Of a DNA stretch of 64,000 nucleotides, positions 7,847 through 17,198 are shown in pieces; position 1 is the first letter of the stretch, and every line of letters begins with the position of its first letter. The DNA is from Halodesulfovibrio aestuarii (lineage in GTDB: Bacteria > Desulfobacterota > Desulfovibrionia > Desulfovibrionales > Desulfovibrionaceae): NCBI RefSeq assembly GCF_050571805.1, contig NZ_CP192219.1; one strand, given 5' to 3'. Both the position numbers and the translations under genes were made by a program. The notes under the pieces were generated by a model that had not been told where the DNA came from, ran no database searches, and saw only the letters and a program-made list of their open reading frames with translations.

Positions 7847-8577
7847 TAATTTTTCCTGCTGTAGACATTAAAGGCGGACAGGCTGTTCGTCTTAAACAGG
7901 GTAAAGCCGATCAGGAAACTGTGTTTTCCTCCGATCCGGTAGCAATGGCAAAAAAATGGCAGGAACAAGGCGGCAAATGGCTCCATGTAATTGATCTTGA
8001 TGGTGCTTTTTCCGGCGAACCAGTCAACCGTGATCTTATTAAAAACATCTGCTCCAGCGTAGATATGCCTGTTCAGCTCGGCGGTGGCATCCGCGATCTG
8101 AAAACCGCAAAAGCGTATCTTGACGCTGGCGTTTCCCGTCTGATCATCGGTACTATCGCGCTGACGGAACCTGAATTATTCGGCTCCATCTGCAAGGCAT
8201 TTCCGGGTAAAATCGGTGTGTCCCTTGATGCAGAAGGCGGCGTATTAAAAACAAAAGGCTGGGTAGAAGACAGCGGCCTTACTATCTACGATGTGCTCCC
8301 GCGCATGGAAGAACAAGGCGTAGCTTTCATCATCTACACCGACATCGACCGCGATGGTATGCAGACTGGTGTCAACCTGCCTGCACTTACCAAACTGGCG
8401 CAGACATCGTCTGTTCCTGTAATTGCTGCAGGCGGTGTTGCAACTCTTGATGATATCAAGGCACTGTACCCGCTCACAAAGCAAGCCAACCTTGAAGGTG
8501 CTATTTCCGGAAAAGCTATATACACCGGAACGCTTGACCTTAAAGAAGCTTCTGACTGGATTGCAGCGCAAGACTAG
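7843..8577 (+). CDS. hisA: ProFAR isomerase
   Basis: The (beta/alpha)8-barrel enzyme that isomerises ProFAR to PRFAR in histidine synthesis. The 244-aa length is standard. The catalytic Asp lies in the first strand (PAVDIKGGQAVRL) and the second acid in the IYTDIDRDGM segment; phosphate loops GGGIRD and AAGGV are present. The start is GTG, overlapping the end of the lipoprotein gene by four bases. It is the last gene of the hisB-lipoprotein-hisA unit and is followed by a strong terminator. Confidence 0.96.
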   Translation: MIIFPAVDIKGGQAVRLKQGKADQETVFSSDPVAMAKKWQEQGGKWLHVIDLDGAFSGEPVNRDLIKNICSSVDMPVQLGGGIRDLKTAKAYLDAGVSRLIIGTIALTEPELFGSICKAFPGKIGVSLDAEGGVLKTKGWVEDSGLTIYDVLPRMEEQGVAFIIYTDIDRDGMQTGVNLPALTKLAQTSSVPVIAAGGVATLDDIKALYPLTKQANLEGAISGKAIYTGTLDLKEASDWIAAQD

Positions 8578-8600
8578 CAACTCCGGACATACAAAGAGTA

Positions 8601-8634
8601 AAGCGAACCTGTAGTATTCAGGTTCGCTTTTTTA
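8601..8634 (+). terminator. Terminator after hisA
   Basis: An AAGCGAACCTG / CAGGTTCGCTT stem is followed by a T-run. Confidence 0.85.
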
Positions 8635-8766
8635 TTTAGCCTTTACATGACTATTGCGACTAGTTATTACTTTTAATCAACTATACCATTGTATAACAGT
8701 TCATTTGCACATAGACACGTATACTACAGTAAAGCACATTCATACGGAGGCTAAGTATACGACACT

Positions 8767-9750
8767 ATGAAACGCATATTAACCGCTGACATTGGCGGAA
8801 CAAACAGCCGCTTTGCAGCCTTTACTATACAAGGAAAGACCATACGTCTGGTACGAAGCATTTGGCTTTCAACAAATGCTGCGGACAGCTTTGTACAATT
8901 ACTGGAACTGCTGGCAAATTCTAACTTTGAGTTGCAGCCCTCTGAAGCAGATGCGGTGGTCTTCGGTGTTGCAGGGCCCGTTGTGGACAGCACTAAATGT
9001 GACCCACCGAACATTGCATGGGATATTGATCTCGGTGCGATTCCTAAAAAACTGTGCTGCAACAATGCGCTGCTCATTAATGACTTTCTTGCGCAAGCCT
9101 ACGCATCGTTCACTCCTGCTTTCGACGATGCCGTAGAAATTGCTGCGGGTGCCCCTGCTCTAAACTGCCCTGTGGCAATCCTTGGCCCCGGCACCGGTCT
9201 TGGAAAATCACTTCTGGTACCAGATGGTACAGGGAAATACATACCCGTTCCATCTGAAGGCGGTCATGGAGCCTTCCCGTTCACAACTAAAGAAGAAACT
9301 GATTTCGCAGCCTTTGTACGTGAAAAAACAGGCAACAACGAAATCATTCAAGACAACATACTCACCGGCTCAGGTCTGGAATACCTTTTTGAATTTCACA
9401 CAGGTAAGACAGCGCCTTCCCAGGCGGTTGTTGCACATTTTTCGGAGTATCCAATTGTTCTAGAGTGGTTTGCACGATTTTTTGGCCGGATATGCCGTAA
9501 TTTTGTACTCGATACTTTTGCCCTTGGCGGGTTATACGTTACGGGCGGCATTGTCGCAAAAAATCCCATTATTATTGAACACAACGAATTTATGAAATCG
9601 TTCCTCGGCGATAAACAAGACAAGGACCTGCTCTGCAATATCCCCATCAAACTCAATGCTAACGAGGAAGCCGGTCTATGGGGAGCCGCTCAATACGGTG
9701 CTGACCATCTTATACGAAAAGCGAACAATCACCCTGCGATGAAAAGGTAA
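8767..9750 (+). CDS. glk: Glucokinase (Glk family)
   Basis: An ATP-dependent cytoplasmic hexokinase that phosphorylates glucose. The 327-aa protein has the N-terminal phosphate motif DIGGTNSRFA (about residues 7-16), LINDFLAQAYA with the catalytic Asp region near 97-107, and LGPGTGLG near 139-146. A glucose-binding segment SEGGHGAFPF follows, and VTGGI appears near 258-262; all are characteristic of Glk rather than ROK proteins. The only plausible ribosome-binding site (GGAGG) lies about 15 bases from the ATG, unusually far, and an in-frame stop excludes upstream starts. A membrane protein and a flavoprotein follow almost without gaps. Confidence 0.92.
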   Translation: MKRILTADIGGTNSRFAAFTIQGKTIRLVRSIWLSTNAADSFVQLLELLANSNFELQPSEADAVVFGVAGPVVDSTKCDPPNIAWDIDLGAIPKKLCCNNALLINDFLAQAYASFTPAFDDAVEIAAGAPALNCPVAILGPGTGLGKSLLVPDGTGKYIPVPSEGGHGAFPFTTKEETDFAAFVREKTGNNEIIQDNILTGSGLEYLFEFHTGKTAPSQAVVAHFSEYPIVLEWFARFFGRICRNFVLDTFALGGLYVTGGIVAKNPIIIEHNEFMKSFLGDKQDKDLLCNIPIKLNANEEAGLWGAAQYGADHLIRKANNHPAMKR

Positions 9751-9754
9751 CCGA

Positions 9755-10450
9755 ATGACTGCAATTCAAGCAAAACGCATCAGCCTGATCACAATAATTG
9801 CTCTTCTACTGGCATCAGTCTGGTACTTTAACCTTACAGACTACCTTACACTTGAATACATTAAAGAAAAACAGGATGCGTTCAGGGTACTATACAAAGA
9901 ATACAGTATCCTACTTGTAGGCGGGTTCATTCTTCTCTATATCCTTGTCACTGCTTTATCTATTCCCGGGGCTACAATAATGACCCTTGCTGCGGGTGGT
10001 TTATTCGGCTTCTGGACATCACTGATTGCCATATCGTTCGCATCTACTATCGGCGCAACACTCGCCTGTTTTGTATCCCGTTATATTCTCAAGGACTGGG
10101 TTCAGAATACATTCGGCAACAAAATTAAGAAAATTAACGAAGGAATCGAGAAGGAAGGAGCGTTCTACCTCTTCACCCTTCGTCTTGTTCCCATCTTTCC
10201 CTTCTTTGCAATAAATCTCATAATGGGCATCACCACCCTGCCATTGCGAACATACTTCTGGGTATCACAACTGGGGATGCTGCCGGGCACTGCTGTGTAT
10301 GTGAATGCAGGAAAACATCTTGCCACTATCAATGACGTCTCAGACATTCTCCAACCTGTGCACATTCTTTCCTTCGCCCTTCTCGGTATTTTTCCCTTAC
10401 TTGCAAAATATTTTTTAAAAATTATCCGTAAAGTAAAAGAGAACACCTAA
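9755..10450 (+). CDS. TVP38/TMEM64 (VTT/DedA-like) membrane protein
   Basis: A 231-aa polytopic inner-membrane protein with about five to six hydrophobic segments. The VTT (SNARE-associated) signature is present in two halves: SIPGATIMTLAAGGLFG at about residues 70-86, and RLVPIFPFFAINLIMG plus LGMLPGTAVYVNAG at about 143-190. The family is linked to lipid scrambling and membrane homeostasis, but the substrate here is unknown. It starts 4 bases after glk and ends directly before the flavin disulfide reductase. VTT proteins are often paired with such reductases, so the two may work together. Confidence 0.88.
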   Translation: MTAIQAKRISLITIIALLLASVWYFNLTDYLTLEYIKEKQDAFRVLYKEYSILLVGGFILLYILVTALSIPGATIMTLAAGGLFGFWTSLIAISFASTIGATLACFVSRYILKDWVQNTFGNKIKKINEGIEKEGAFYLFTLRLVPIFPFFAINLIMGITTLPLRTYFWVSQLGMLPGTAVYVNAGKHLATINDVSDILQPVHILSFALLGIFPLLAKYFLKIIRKVKENT

Positions 10451-11911
10451 ATGGCAAAATACGATTTTGATCTCATCATTATTGGCAGCGGCGCAGCAGG
10501 ACTAACCGTAGCCTCCGGTGCAGCACAGCTGGGTGTTAAAGTATTACTGATAGAAAAAGAAAAACACATGGGTGGCGACTGCCTTCATTACGGCTGTGTG
10601 CCCAGCAAAACGCTCATTAAATGTGCCAACGTACGCAACCAGATGACAAAAGCCGAAAACTACGGGCTACCCGCTCCGGCACTTGAACCTGTCGATTTTT
10701 CAAAAATCTCAGCACACATCAAATCCGTTATCGACACCATTCAGCCGCACGATTCTCCGGAACGCTTTGAAAAGCTCGGAGCCGTTATTCGCTTTGGCAT
10801 TGCCTCTTTTACAGACCCGCACACTATCTCTCTTGCCCCCACAGACGGCAAAACACCTGAACACATCTCCGGTAAAATCATTGTAGTAGCAGCAGGATCT
10901 GCCCCTTCAATCCCGCCGTTCAAGGGCTTGGGTTCTGTCAATTATCTCACTAACGAAACCATTTTTTCCCAACAGAGGCTCCCGCAGTCTCTCACGGTCA
11001 TCGGTGGCGGCCCTATCGCCGTGGAAATAGCTCAAGCTCTTCACAGATTAGGTTCCAAGGTCACGCTGCTCCAACGCTCTCCACACATTCTCTCAAAAGA
11101 AGATCCGGACATGGCAGAAATTGTCGAAACATCCCTCCGCAACGATGGCATTCGGGTCATAACAGGCACAAGCATTGAAGAAGTCACCCAGAACGGCGAA
11201 AAAATATCCGTCCATTATGGAACCACAGAACATCCCGCACAGGAAATTACCAGCGAAAGCCTCCTCGTTGCTCTCGGCAGAGCCCCTTCAGTGCAAGCGC
11301 TCAATCTCAAAAATGCAGGCGTGGAATATTCAACAAAAGGTATCCCAGTTGATAACAGAATGCGGACTAATGTTCCGCACATATATGCAGTGGGTGATAT
11401 CACCGGCAAGCATCAGTTCACCCATGCCGCAGGCTACGAGGGCGGCATAGTCATAGCCAACGCAGTGTTCAAAATACCGCGTAAGGCAGACTACACCCTG
11501 CTCCCGTGGGTGACCTACTGTGATCCGGAACTTGCTTCCATCGGCTATAACGAAAAACGCGCACAAAACGCCGGAATAGACTACACGGTTCATACAGAAG
11601 TTTTTGCATCAAATGACCGCGCACTTGCAGAAAACCAGCCAAACGGTAAATTAAAGCTCCTGCAAGACAGCAAAGGACATGTTATCGGCGTGCAAATCGC
11701 CGGACTCCACGCCGGTGAACTTATAAACGAATGGGTCGCCATCCTCGGTGGAAAAATGACACTCTCCACCCTTGCAGGCGCAATTCACCCCTATCCGACA
11801 CTCGGCGAAATCAACAAAAAGGTAGCTGGAACCATACTCAGCGAAAAAGTTTTTTCGCCGTTTACACGCAAGGTGCTCCGTACCCTGTTCAGGTATCGCG
11901 GCAACGTCTAG
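10451..11911 (+). CDS. FAD-dependent pyridine nucleotide-disulfide oxidoreductase (mercuric/dihydrolipoamide reductase-like)
   Basis: A cytoplasmic flavoprotein of 486 aa. In order: an FAD Rossmann motif (IIGSGAAGLTVASG), the redox-active disulfide GGDCLHYGCVPSK (about residues 42-54), a second nucleotide motif (VIGGGPIAVEIAQ), the FAD motif YAVGDITG, and the C-terminal dimerisation domain with the catalytic HPYPTLGE. There is no N-terminal heavy-metal domain and no C-terminal Cys pair, so a true mercuric reductase is unlikely. It is not next to lipoamide enzyme genes. The physiological disulfide substrate is unknown; the link to the VTT protein is contextual. Confidence 0.88.
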   Translation: MAKYDFDLIIIGSGAAGLTVASGAAQLGVKVLLIEKEKHMGGDCLHYGCVPSKTLIKCANVRNQMTKAENYGLPAPALEPVDFSKISAHIKSVIDTIQPHDSPERFEKLGAVIRFGIASFTDPHTISLAPTDGKTPEHISGKIIVVAAGSAPSIPPFKGLGSVNYLTNETIFSQQRLPQSLTVIGGGPIAVEIAQALHRLGSKVTLLQRSPHILSKEDPDMAEIVETSLRNDGIRVITGTSIEEVTQNGEKISVHYGTTEHPAQEITSESLLVALGRAPSVQALNLKNAGVEYSTKGIPVDNRMRTNVPHIYAVGDITGKHQFTHAAGYEGGIVIANAVFKIPRKADYTLLPWVTYCDPELASIGYNEKRAQNAGIDYTVHTEVFASNDRALAENQPNGKLKLLQDSKGHVIGVQIAGLHAGELINEWVAILGGKMTLSTLAGAIHPYPTLGEINKKVAGTILSEKVFSPFTRKVLRTLFRYRGNV

Positions 11912-12030
11912 TTGGTCGATGCGGTCGTCTAACCATCTTCCAGTGACGCTTGTCAGCCTAACGCCATAGGTCAGTCTGCCACACTTTTTTTACATCCCCG
12001 ACGTCTGGAGAAACTCTTTCTCAAAACACA

Positions 12031-12061
12031 AAAAGGATGGAGCTACTGCTCCATCCTTTTC
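12031..12061 (+). terminator. Terminator after the glk-VTT-reductase operon
   Basis: A 13-bp stem (AAAAGGATGGAGC with its complement) has a TACT loop and ends in TTTT. Its symmetric A/T flanks could also serve the opposing chemoreceptor gene. Confidence 0.8.
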
Positions 12062-12199
12062 TGTTAACATAGCTTAGTGTTGATCTGCACTGGTTACGGG
12101 CAATGAAAACTCTGCACGTCAATGCATTCGAGAGGACGTTCTTCTGACAGAGGCCCGCCCGCCGGAGGCACAAACACTAAAACAATGCCCCATACACAC

Positions 12200-13924
12200 C
12201 TACTGTTTTAAATCAGCCATAAGTGATTCAAGCTCAACAGCCTGTGTGCGGACATCAAATAGAGAACGACTGAAGTCGCTCATTGATTCTGCGGTGGTTG
12301 TTGCAATGGTGTTCACTTCTACCACTGCGCTACTTATCTGTTCACTGGTTGCAGACTGCTGCTCAGACGCTGTGGCAATTGAACGGATACTGTCTGCTGT
12401 TTCAATCGCCATGGAGTTAATTTCTGTCAATGCAACAAGCGCTTTGTCAGAGCCGTTTGTTGTAATCTCCACGGATTTGTCCATTTCGTTTGCAACGGCA
12501 GTAGTTCCTTCAACGCCGCGCTGAATCCCGCCGACCTGATCAATAACTTCACGGGTTGCAACCATAGTTTTTTCTGCAAGCTTACGTACTTCGTCTGCTA
12601 CAACTGCAAATCCCCGTCCGGCTTCGCCCGCGCGTGCCGCTTCGATTGCAGCATTAAGAGCAAGCAGGTTGGTCTGATCTGCAATATCAGAAATAGTGGA
12701 AATGACACCACCAATATTCGTTGCCTGAACCCCGAGGTCGGTAATTACACCACGCAGATTTTCTGCGCTTTGTGCCACAAATCCGATGGCATCTTTCAAT
12801 TCTGCAATAATTTTTGCGCCTTCATCAGAACGTCCCCGAGTCTGGTCAGCTTTCTTTGCAGCCTCGCTCGCGTTCCGGGCAATATCCAGAACTGTTGAGT
12901 TCATTTCATCAATGGACATTGCTGTTTCTGAAATACGTGAGCGTTGCTCTTGTGCACCGGACTCTATCTGACCGATTTGATCGGTAAGTGACTCGGTAGT
13001 TGCCACAACAGAACGCATAGCATCGGAGGATTTATTCGCAGTCTCAATAATCCGGGAAGAAATCTTTTGAATATCCTCTTCGCGCGCTTCAACCTGAGCA
13101 CGAGCAGCAAGTGCTTCTTTGGTGCTCTTTTCAGCAACGGCAGTCTTTTCTTTTGCATCCAGAATCTGCTTATGCAGACTCTGAACCATATTGGTAAGCG
13201 CTTGAGCCAACATTCCCAGCTCATCTGCACGGCTATTATCTAAAGAATATACTGCATCCGGATTATCACCAACATGCGCAGCTACACCGGAAACAATACT
13301 CAGCTCTCGGGCAGTCTTTGCATAACCAAGGCACACGGTAATGAGCACAGAAGTTACAATAAGGAGACCCATAATTAGAATATAATGCAGCATAGAAAGA
13401 GAGCTTGTAAACTCTGCAACAGAATGTTCCTTCAACTCGTCGTAATATTTTTCTATTACGGCAAACCCTTCAATCGCCAAATAATCACTTCTTTTCGCTA
13501 TCTTATCAATTTGTGCAGGCGTTTTGCCTTCACTCCAAAGGCGCTTCACGAGCCTGACATTCTCATCGTACAGAACAGCAACCTTTTCTAATTTTTGAAG
13601 AGCCTCGCGTTCCTCCGGAGTAATATCCTGCAACCCTTTATATTCTTGCAGTGCTTTGTCTATCTTCTTCTGGTTAGCCATAACCATATTGTAATACTTG
13701 TCTGACCCACGCAGTACATAGTTTTTAAAGTTATGTATAATACCACCATAACCAAACTCGGACTTCATGGTTTGCAGCAAGTCCTGACGGGTTCCAACCC
13801 GTTCTGTAAACTCATTATAAGCAGATACAAGATGTGTTAGTGAATAATACGTCACCGGTGCAGCCACCAGTATTGTTACAATTCCCACCAATAAAAAATT
13901 TGAGGCTTTGCGTTTAATATTCAT
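12200..13924 (-). CDS. Methyl-accepting chemotaxis protein
   Basis: A transmembrane chemoreceptor of 574 aa. An N-terminal membrane helix (about residues 11-30) is followed by a helical periplasmic sensor of about 150 residues containing FGYGGIIHNFKNYVLRG, then a second membrane helix (about 180-203) and a HAMP-like region. The long cytoplasmic coiled coil has the conserved signalling tip DQTNLLALNAAIEAARAGE and GFAVVADEVRKLAEKT. It signals to CheA/CheW. No che genes are nearby, so it stands alone. The ligand is unknown. Confidence 0.95.
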   Translation of the reverse strand: MNIKRKASNFLLVGIVTILVAAPVTYYSLTHLVSAYNEFTERVGTRQDLLQTMKSEFGYGGIIHNFKNYVLRGSDKYYNMVMANQKKIDKALQEYKGLQDITPEEREALQKLEKVAVLYDENVRLVKRLWSEGKTPAQIDKIAKRSDYLAIEGFAVIEKYYDELKEHSVAEFTSSLSMLHYILIMGLLIVTSVLITVCLGYAKTARELSIVSGVAAHVGDNPDAVYSLDNSRADELGMLAQALTNMVQSLHKQILDAKEKTAVAEKSTKEALAARAQVEAREEDIQKISSRIIETANKSSDAMRSVVATTESLTDQIGQIESGAQEQRSRISETAMSIDEMNSTVLDIARNASEAAKKADQTRGRSDEGAKIIAELKDAIGFVAQSAENLRGVITDLGVQATNIGGVISTISDIADQTNLLALNAAIEAARAGEAGRGFAVVADEVRKLAEKTMVATREVIDQVGGIQRGVEGTTAVANEMDKSVEITTNGSDKALVALTEINSMAIETADSIRSIATASEQQSATSEQISSAVVEVNTIATTTAESMSDFSRSLFDVRTQAVELESLMADLKQ

Positions 13925-14235
13925 AAGCTCTCTATTCCTATAATTCGGTTCTAGCCAAAGGGAGTAATACTAAATAAAATTCTCAGTATTAACACAGTGC
14001 CGTTGTAGAAATATATTTAAAAATAGACGCTAGAAAATGTACAAAACAGATTGTTCAATCAACCATCGTCATTATTAATTGTATTCAAACAGCCGCACCG
14101 ACATAAAACACACCTTCCCCGAAGCTATAAGAATACAAGTATCTTATCGGCATCCCTGTATCGACTTTAGCCATATTTAAAAATAAATATATTTTTATAC
14201 GTAAACAGGACGCTACGCATTTTCTATAAAAATAA
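13925..14235. other. Intergenic region, no gene seen
   Basis: A/T-rich spacer upstream of the chemoreceptor gene (minus strand) and downstream of the binding-protein gene. It should hold the chemoreceptor promoter, but I cannot point to convincing -35/-10 boxes. Confidence 0.5.
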
Positions 14236-14260
14236 AAAAAGCCGACAATGTCGGCTTTTT
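14236..14260 (-). terminator. Terminator of the binding protein-deaminase fusion gene
   Basis: An AAAAAGCCGACA / TGTCGGCTTTTT stem; on the minus strand it ends in a long T-run, 30 bases after the stop. Confidence 0.8.
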
Positions 14261-14290
14261 CAAGGTACAGAAATTATGGAGCGTTATAGA

Positions 14291-15451
14291 TTAATCGTAG
14301 GTAAAACCTTTGTTACCAGACAAAATCGGGTACGGTAACAACCGGGACACCATGATCATTTTCACATCGCCTTTATCCGGCTCAACAGCCGCAAGGATTC
14401 CACGCCCGAACTCAAACAGAAACTGCCTATCTTCAGCAGTCGGGGCAACAACAGAACCATCAGGAGCCAATGCTACTACAGCACGGAAGTCGTACTCGCC
14501 GTCTGCAATTGCTTTAAGCATTGCAGTCTTAATGGCAGAAACATTTTCCTTAGCAGTCTCTACGTTACATCCCACATAGGTTTTGCCGGAACGAGTCAGC
14601 ACTGCCGCGCCTACAGGAACTTTAGAATATGGCGCATACGCGTTTACTGCAGCTTCGGAAGCTGCTTCGAACAGCTTGTTCAATTCATCTTCATATAATT
14701 CAGGAACAAACCATTTTCGGTAAATTCTATCATATTCGCCTGTAGCAACGACACGCTGGAAACCTTTGTTTACCATTTCCAGAATACGTCCTTTATCACG
14801 GTTAACCGCGACAAAGGATTCTGTAACACGCAAAAGACTGCCCACCGCACTAACTTCACCGTATTTAAAGCGCTTCAGATAGTAGTATGCTGTCTCCTCC
14901 GGCCCACAATACGCTTGTACTTCGTCACGACCAAGAGCATGGATTGCATCAACCATTGTGACGAATGGCTTAACATTCATTCCGCCAAACTCTTCGAGAA
15001 CGCGCTGCTGGAACGACCCACGTTTTACAGACACCTTCTGCCCACGCAACAAGGTAACGTTCCCGACTCTGTTTGGAGTTTTGGTAAACAGACGAATCTT
15101 CATCGGTAACGTCGGTTTCTCTGAAAAATGGAAGAGCAGACTACGCTGCTTTGTTTTTGCCATACCTGTGGTCAAATCAATTGCGCCGGAAGAAAGTTCC
15201 ATAAGCACATGATCCCAAACAAGAGGACGTGTAACCAGCTTAACGTTCTGGCCTTTAAATATGGCGCGAATTAAGTCAACATCAAAGCCAACAGCCTTTC
15301 CTTTTGCTTCTTCAAAAGAAAATGGCGGGAACTCCCTGTCAAAGCCATATGTAACTCTAATTGGCGCTTCTGCGTATGCCTGAGGCACAACAACAAAAGA
15401 AAATACACTCAGGGCAATGCCCAAAAAAACAGCTAAAAATCGACAGCGCAT
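14291..15451 (-). CDS. Periplasmic solute-binding protein fused to a catalytically dead cytidine deaminase domain
   Basis: Start taken at 15451, where AGGAG precedes an ATG that opens a normal Sec signal peptide (residues 1-27, cut after AYA). Residues about 32-247 are a family 3 solute-binding domain (FPPFSFE, GFDVDLIRAI, GAIDLTTGMAKT). Residues about 257-376 match cytidine deaminase: NAYAPYSKVPVGAAVL and YVGCNVET keep the fold and nucleoside-contact residues. The zinc/catalytic CAE motif is replaced by SAI, and PCGAC reads PTAED, so all three zinc Cys and the catalytic Glu are gone. The product is probably a periplasmic binding or sensory protein with a second nucleoside-like ligand site. 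No permease or ATPase gene is adjacent. Confidence 0.82.
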   Translation of the reverse strand: MRCRFLAVFLGIALSVFSFVVVPQAYAEAPIRVTYGFDREFPPFSFEEAKGKAVGFDVDLIRAIFKGQNVKLVTRPLVWDHVLMELSSGAIDLTTGMAKTKQRSLLFHFSEKPTLPMKIRLFTKTPNRVGNVTLLRGQKVSVKRGSFQQRVLEEFGGMNVKPFVTMVDAIHALGRDEVQAYCGPEETAYYYLKRFKYGEVSAVGSLLRVTESFVAVNRDKGRILEMVNKGFQRVVATGEYDRIYRKWFVPELYEDELNKLFEAASEAAVNAYAPYSKVPVGAAVLTRSGKTYVGCNVETAKENVSAIKTAMLKAIADGEYDFRAVVALAPDGSVVAPTAEDRQFLFEFGRGILAAVEPDKGDVKMIMVSRLLPYPILSGNKGFTYD

Positions 15452-15648
15452 TACTATCTCCTGAAAAATAAACATGCCTTCCGGTAAGCCTGTATCACAT
15501 CTCTTACAAAACAACTGCCACTCTACTCCTGTTCCGCAATCTATGGCGAAACAACGCAAAAAGGCAGCATACAACACTCTTCGGCATAACCAGAGAAAAC
15601 TGTAGATAATGCCGCAAGAGCTATAACGCTGCCCTCTCAAACGCAATT

Positions 15649-16443
15649 TTAATTCTTTTTCAAGATCTCAATCAGCTGTTCAACCTTTGCACGGTCACTT
15701 TTGTATACTTCCGAAGCGTACTGCTTAATGAGAGATGACACCTTATTTCTTTTATCCAGCTTTGCTTTGAGCGCTGGAAGTTCCGGAAGCACCATTCCGG
15801 AAAATTCCTCACACGGAACAAATGTCAGACACATATCCTCTCCGGGGATGCATCCGGCCTTGCTGTTCACTGCTCCGACCGCTTTCTGTTTAGCCACCTT
15901 GTCCACATCCATCCCGCGTACGACACTGAGAACCTGTGACGGAGAGTGATCCCGATTAACTTTAGCAATGTGCTCGTTCAACTCAGTGCACCATTCCATG
16001 TATCGATAGAATCCCGTTGTCTTACCATACTTTTCTAAGGAACCCTTTTTTTCATACAGCGTGCCATGCAAAAAAAACTCAAAGGCGTTACGCATACGTT
16101 CATATGTTTCAAGAACACACTTTTCGTACCGCCCCTCTGCTGTGAAGGCAAAAGGCAACTTCATACTCAGCCAAGGATCGGCAGACTCTACACGAGGCAA
16201 AAAGTCAACCGGCACACCAAGTACATATAACAGCCCTTCCATATTATGTTCACTGGTCAACAATGCCATCAACTGAGCACAGATAGTTAACGCGCGCTGT
16301 TCCGCCAGTCTGATATCGCTTTCGACGCGCTCAAAAAATTCACGTTCGTCATCAATAGCCTTACGCGCACCAAAGTACCCGTTGGCGATATCCACCATAA
16401 CCTCGCCCTTCAAGGATGCCGAAAGAGACTGAAAATCTGTCAC
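15649..16443 (-). CDS. Conserved-looking protein of unknown function
   Basis: A 264-aa, mostly helical, soluble protein without signal peptide or membrane helix. The start is GTG with AGGAGG about 8 bases upstream. Charged helices dominate the ends, and the C-terminal 60 residues look like a coiled region (LPALKAKLDKRNKVSSLIKQ). A central region has Cys residues (GCIPGEDMCLTF) but no recognisable metal motif. It lies upstream of the binding protein-deaminase gene on the same strand, with a gap of about 200 bases, and divergent from pncC. I do not recognise the family. Confidence 0.75.
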   Translation of the reverse strand: MTDFQSLSASLKGEVMVDIANGYFGARKAIDDEREFFERVESDIRLAEQRALTICAQLMALLTSEHNMEGLLYVLGVPVDFLPRVESADPWLSMKLPFAFTAEGRYEKCVLETYERMRNAFEFFLHGTLYEKKGSLEKYGKTTGFYRYMEWCTELNEHIAKVNRDHSPSQVLSVVRGMDVDKVAKQKAVGAVNSKAGCIPGEDMCLTFVPCEEFSGMVLPELPALKAKLDKRNKVSSLIKQYASEVYKSDRAKVEQLIEILKKN

Positions 16444-16554
16444 CGCTTATGCCTCCTGTTCTTCACGCCATTCTACAGTGCAAACTGCGTCTCTAGCAAG
16501 GACTGCTTGCTATGCTACTCACGGAATGATAGCGAGTAATCAGGGAGTTATCAT

Positions 16555-17043
16555 ATGCATATTCCAGAATTATCCACACAAATTTTAGAACTCGGTGAAA
16601 TCCTCCGCCAAAAGAAATACATGCTCGGCACGGCGGAATCATGCACTGGCGGGCTCATTTCTATGCTGCTTACTGAAGTGTCCGGTTCCTCTGACTGGTT
16701 TAAAGGAACCATTGTTTCTTATGCAAATGAGGTAAAGGAAAGCATACTGCACGTACCGCACGAAACCTTGCTGCAACATGGTGCTGTAAGTGAACAAACA
16801 GCACTGGCAATGGTACAGGGAGTACAGGATGCCCTGCAATTGCAGGCAGCAATTTCTGTAACGGGTATTGCGGGCCCTACCGGCGGCACAAAAGAAAAAC
16901 CGGTCGGCACAGTCTGGATAGGCTTTGCTCTTGGCACACAGCGCTTTGCACAGCACCACGTATTCAGTGGCGACAGAACTGATGTCCGGTATCAGACTGC
17001 CATGGCGGCAATCTCTACCCTGCTGCATGAACTAAAACGGTAG
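16555..17043 (+). CDS. pncC: Nicotinamide-nucleotide amidohydrolase (CinA C-terminal domain family)
   Basis: A stand-alone CinA-C domain of 162 aa that deamidates NMN to NaMN in pyridine nucleotide recycling. Family hallmarks are present: GTAESCTGGLISMLLT with the catalytic Ser (about residues 23-38), GSSDWFKGTIVSYANEVK, and SVTGIAGPTGGTKEKPVGTVWIG (about 98-120). It lacks the N-terminal molybdopterin-binding-like domain of long CinA. It stands alone between a divergent unknown gene and a terminator. Confidence 0.92.
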   Translation: MHIPELSTQILELGEILRQKKYMLGTAESCTGGLISMLLTEVSGSSDWFKGTIVSYANEVKESILHVPHETLLQHGAVSEQTALAMVQGVQDALQLQAAISVTGIAGPTGGTKEKPVGTVWIGFALGTQRFAQHHVFSGDRTDVRYQTAMAAISTLLHELKR

Positions 17044-17068
17044 CAGTAAATTTACTCGTATTTCATAA

Positions 17069-17101
17069 GAAAAGGCAGCCTATCAGGCTGCCTTTTCTTT
17101 T
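17069..17101 (+). terminator. Terminator after pncC
   Basis: A GGCAGCC / GGCTGCC stem flanked by A and T runs. It can act in both directions, although the minus-strand gene to the right ends about 100 bases away. Confidence 0.75.
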
Positions 17102-17198
17102 AACTTCTTTTCGCAAGGAATGCTGCTGCTGTTGCAGATTATCGCCTCATTGCTCGCCACACAGTAGTCTATAAAAGACAACGGCAGCATCGTAAGTT

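Noticed and set aside
10451..11911. True mercuric reductase
   Set aside because: No N-terminal metal-binding domain, no C-terminal Cys pair and no mer genes nearby.
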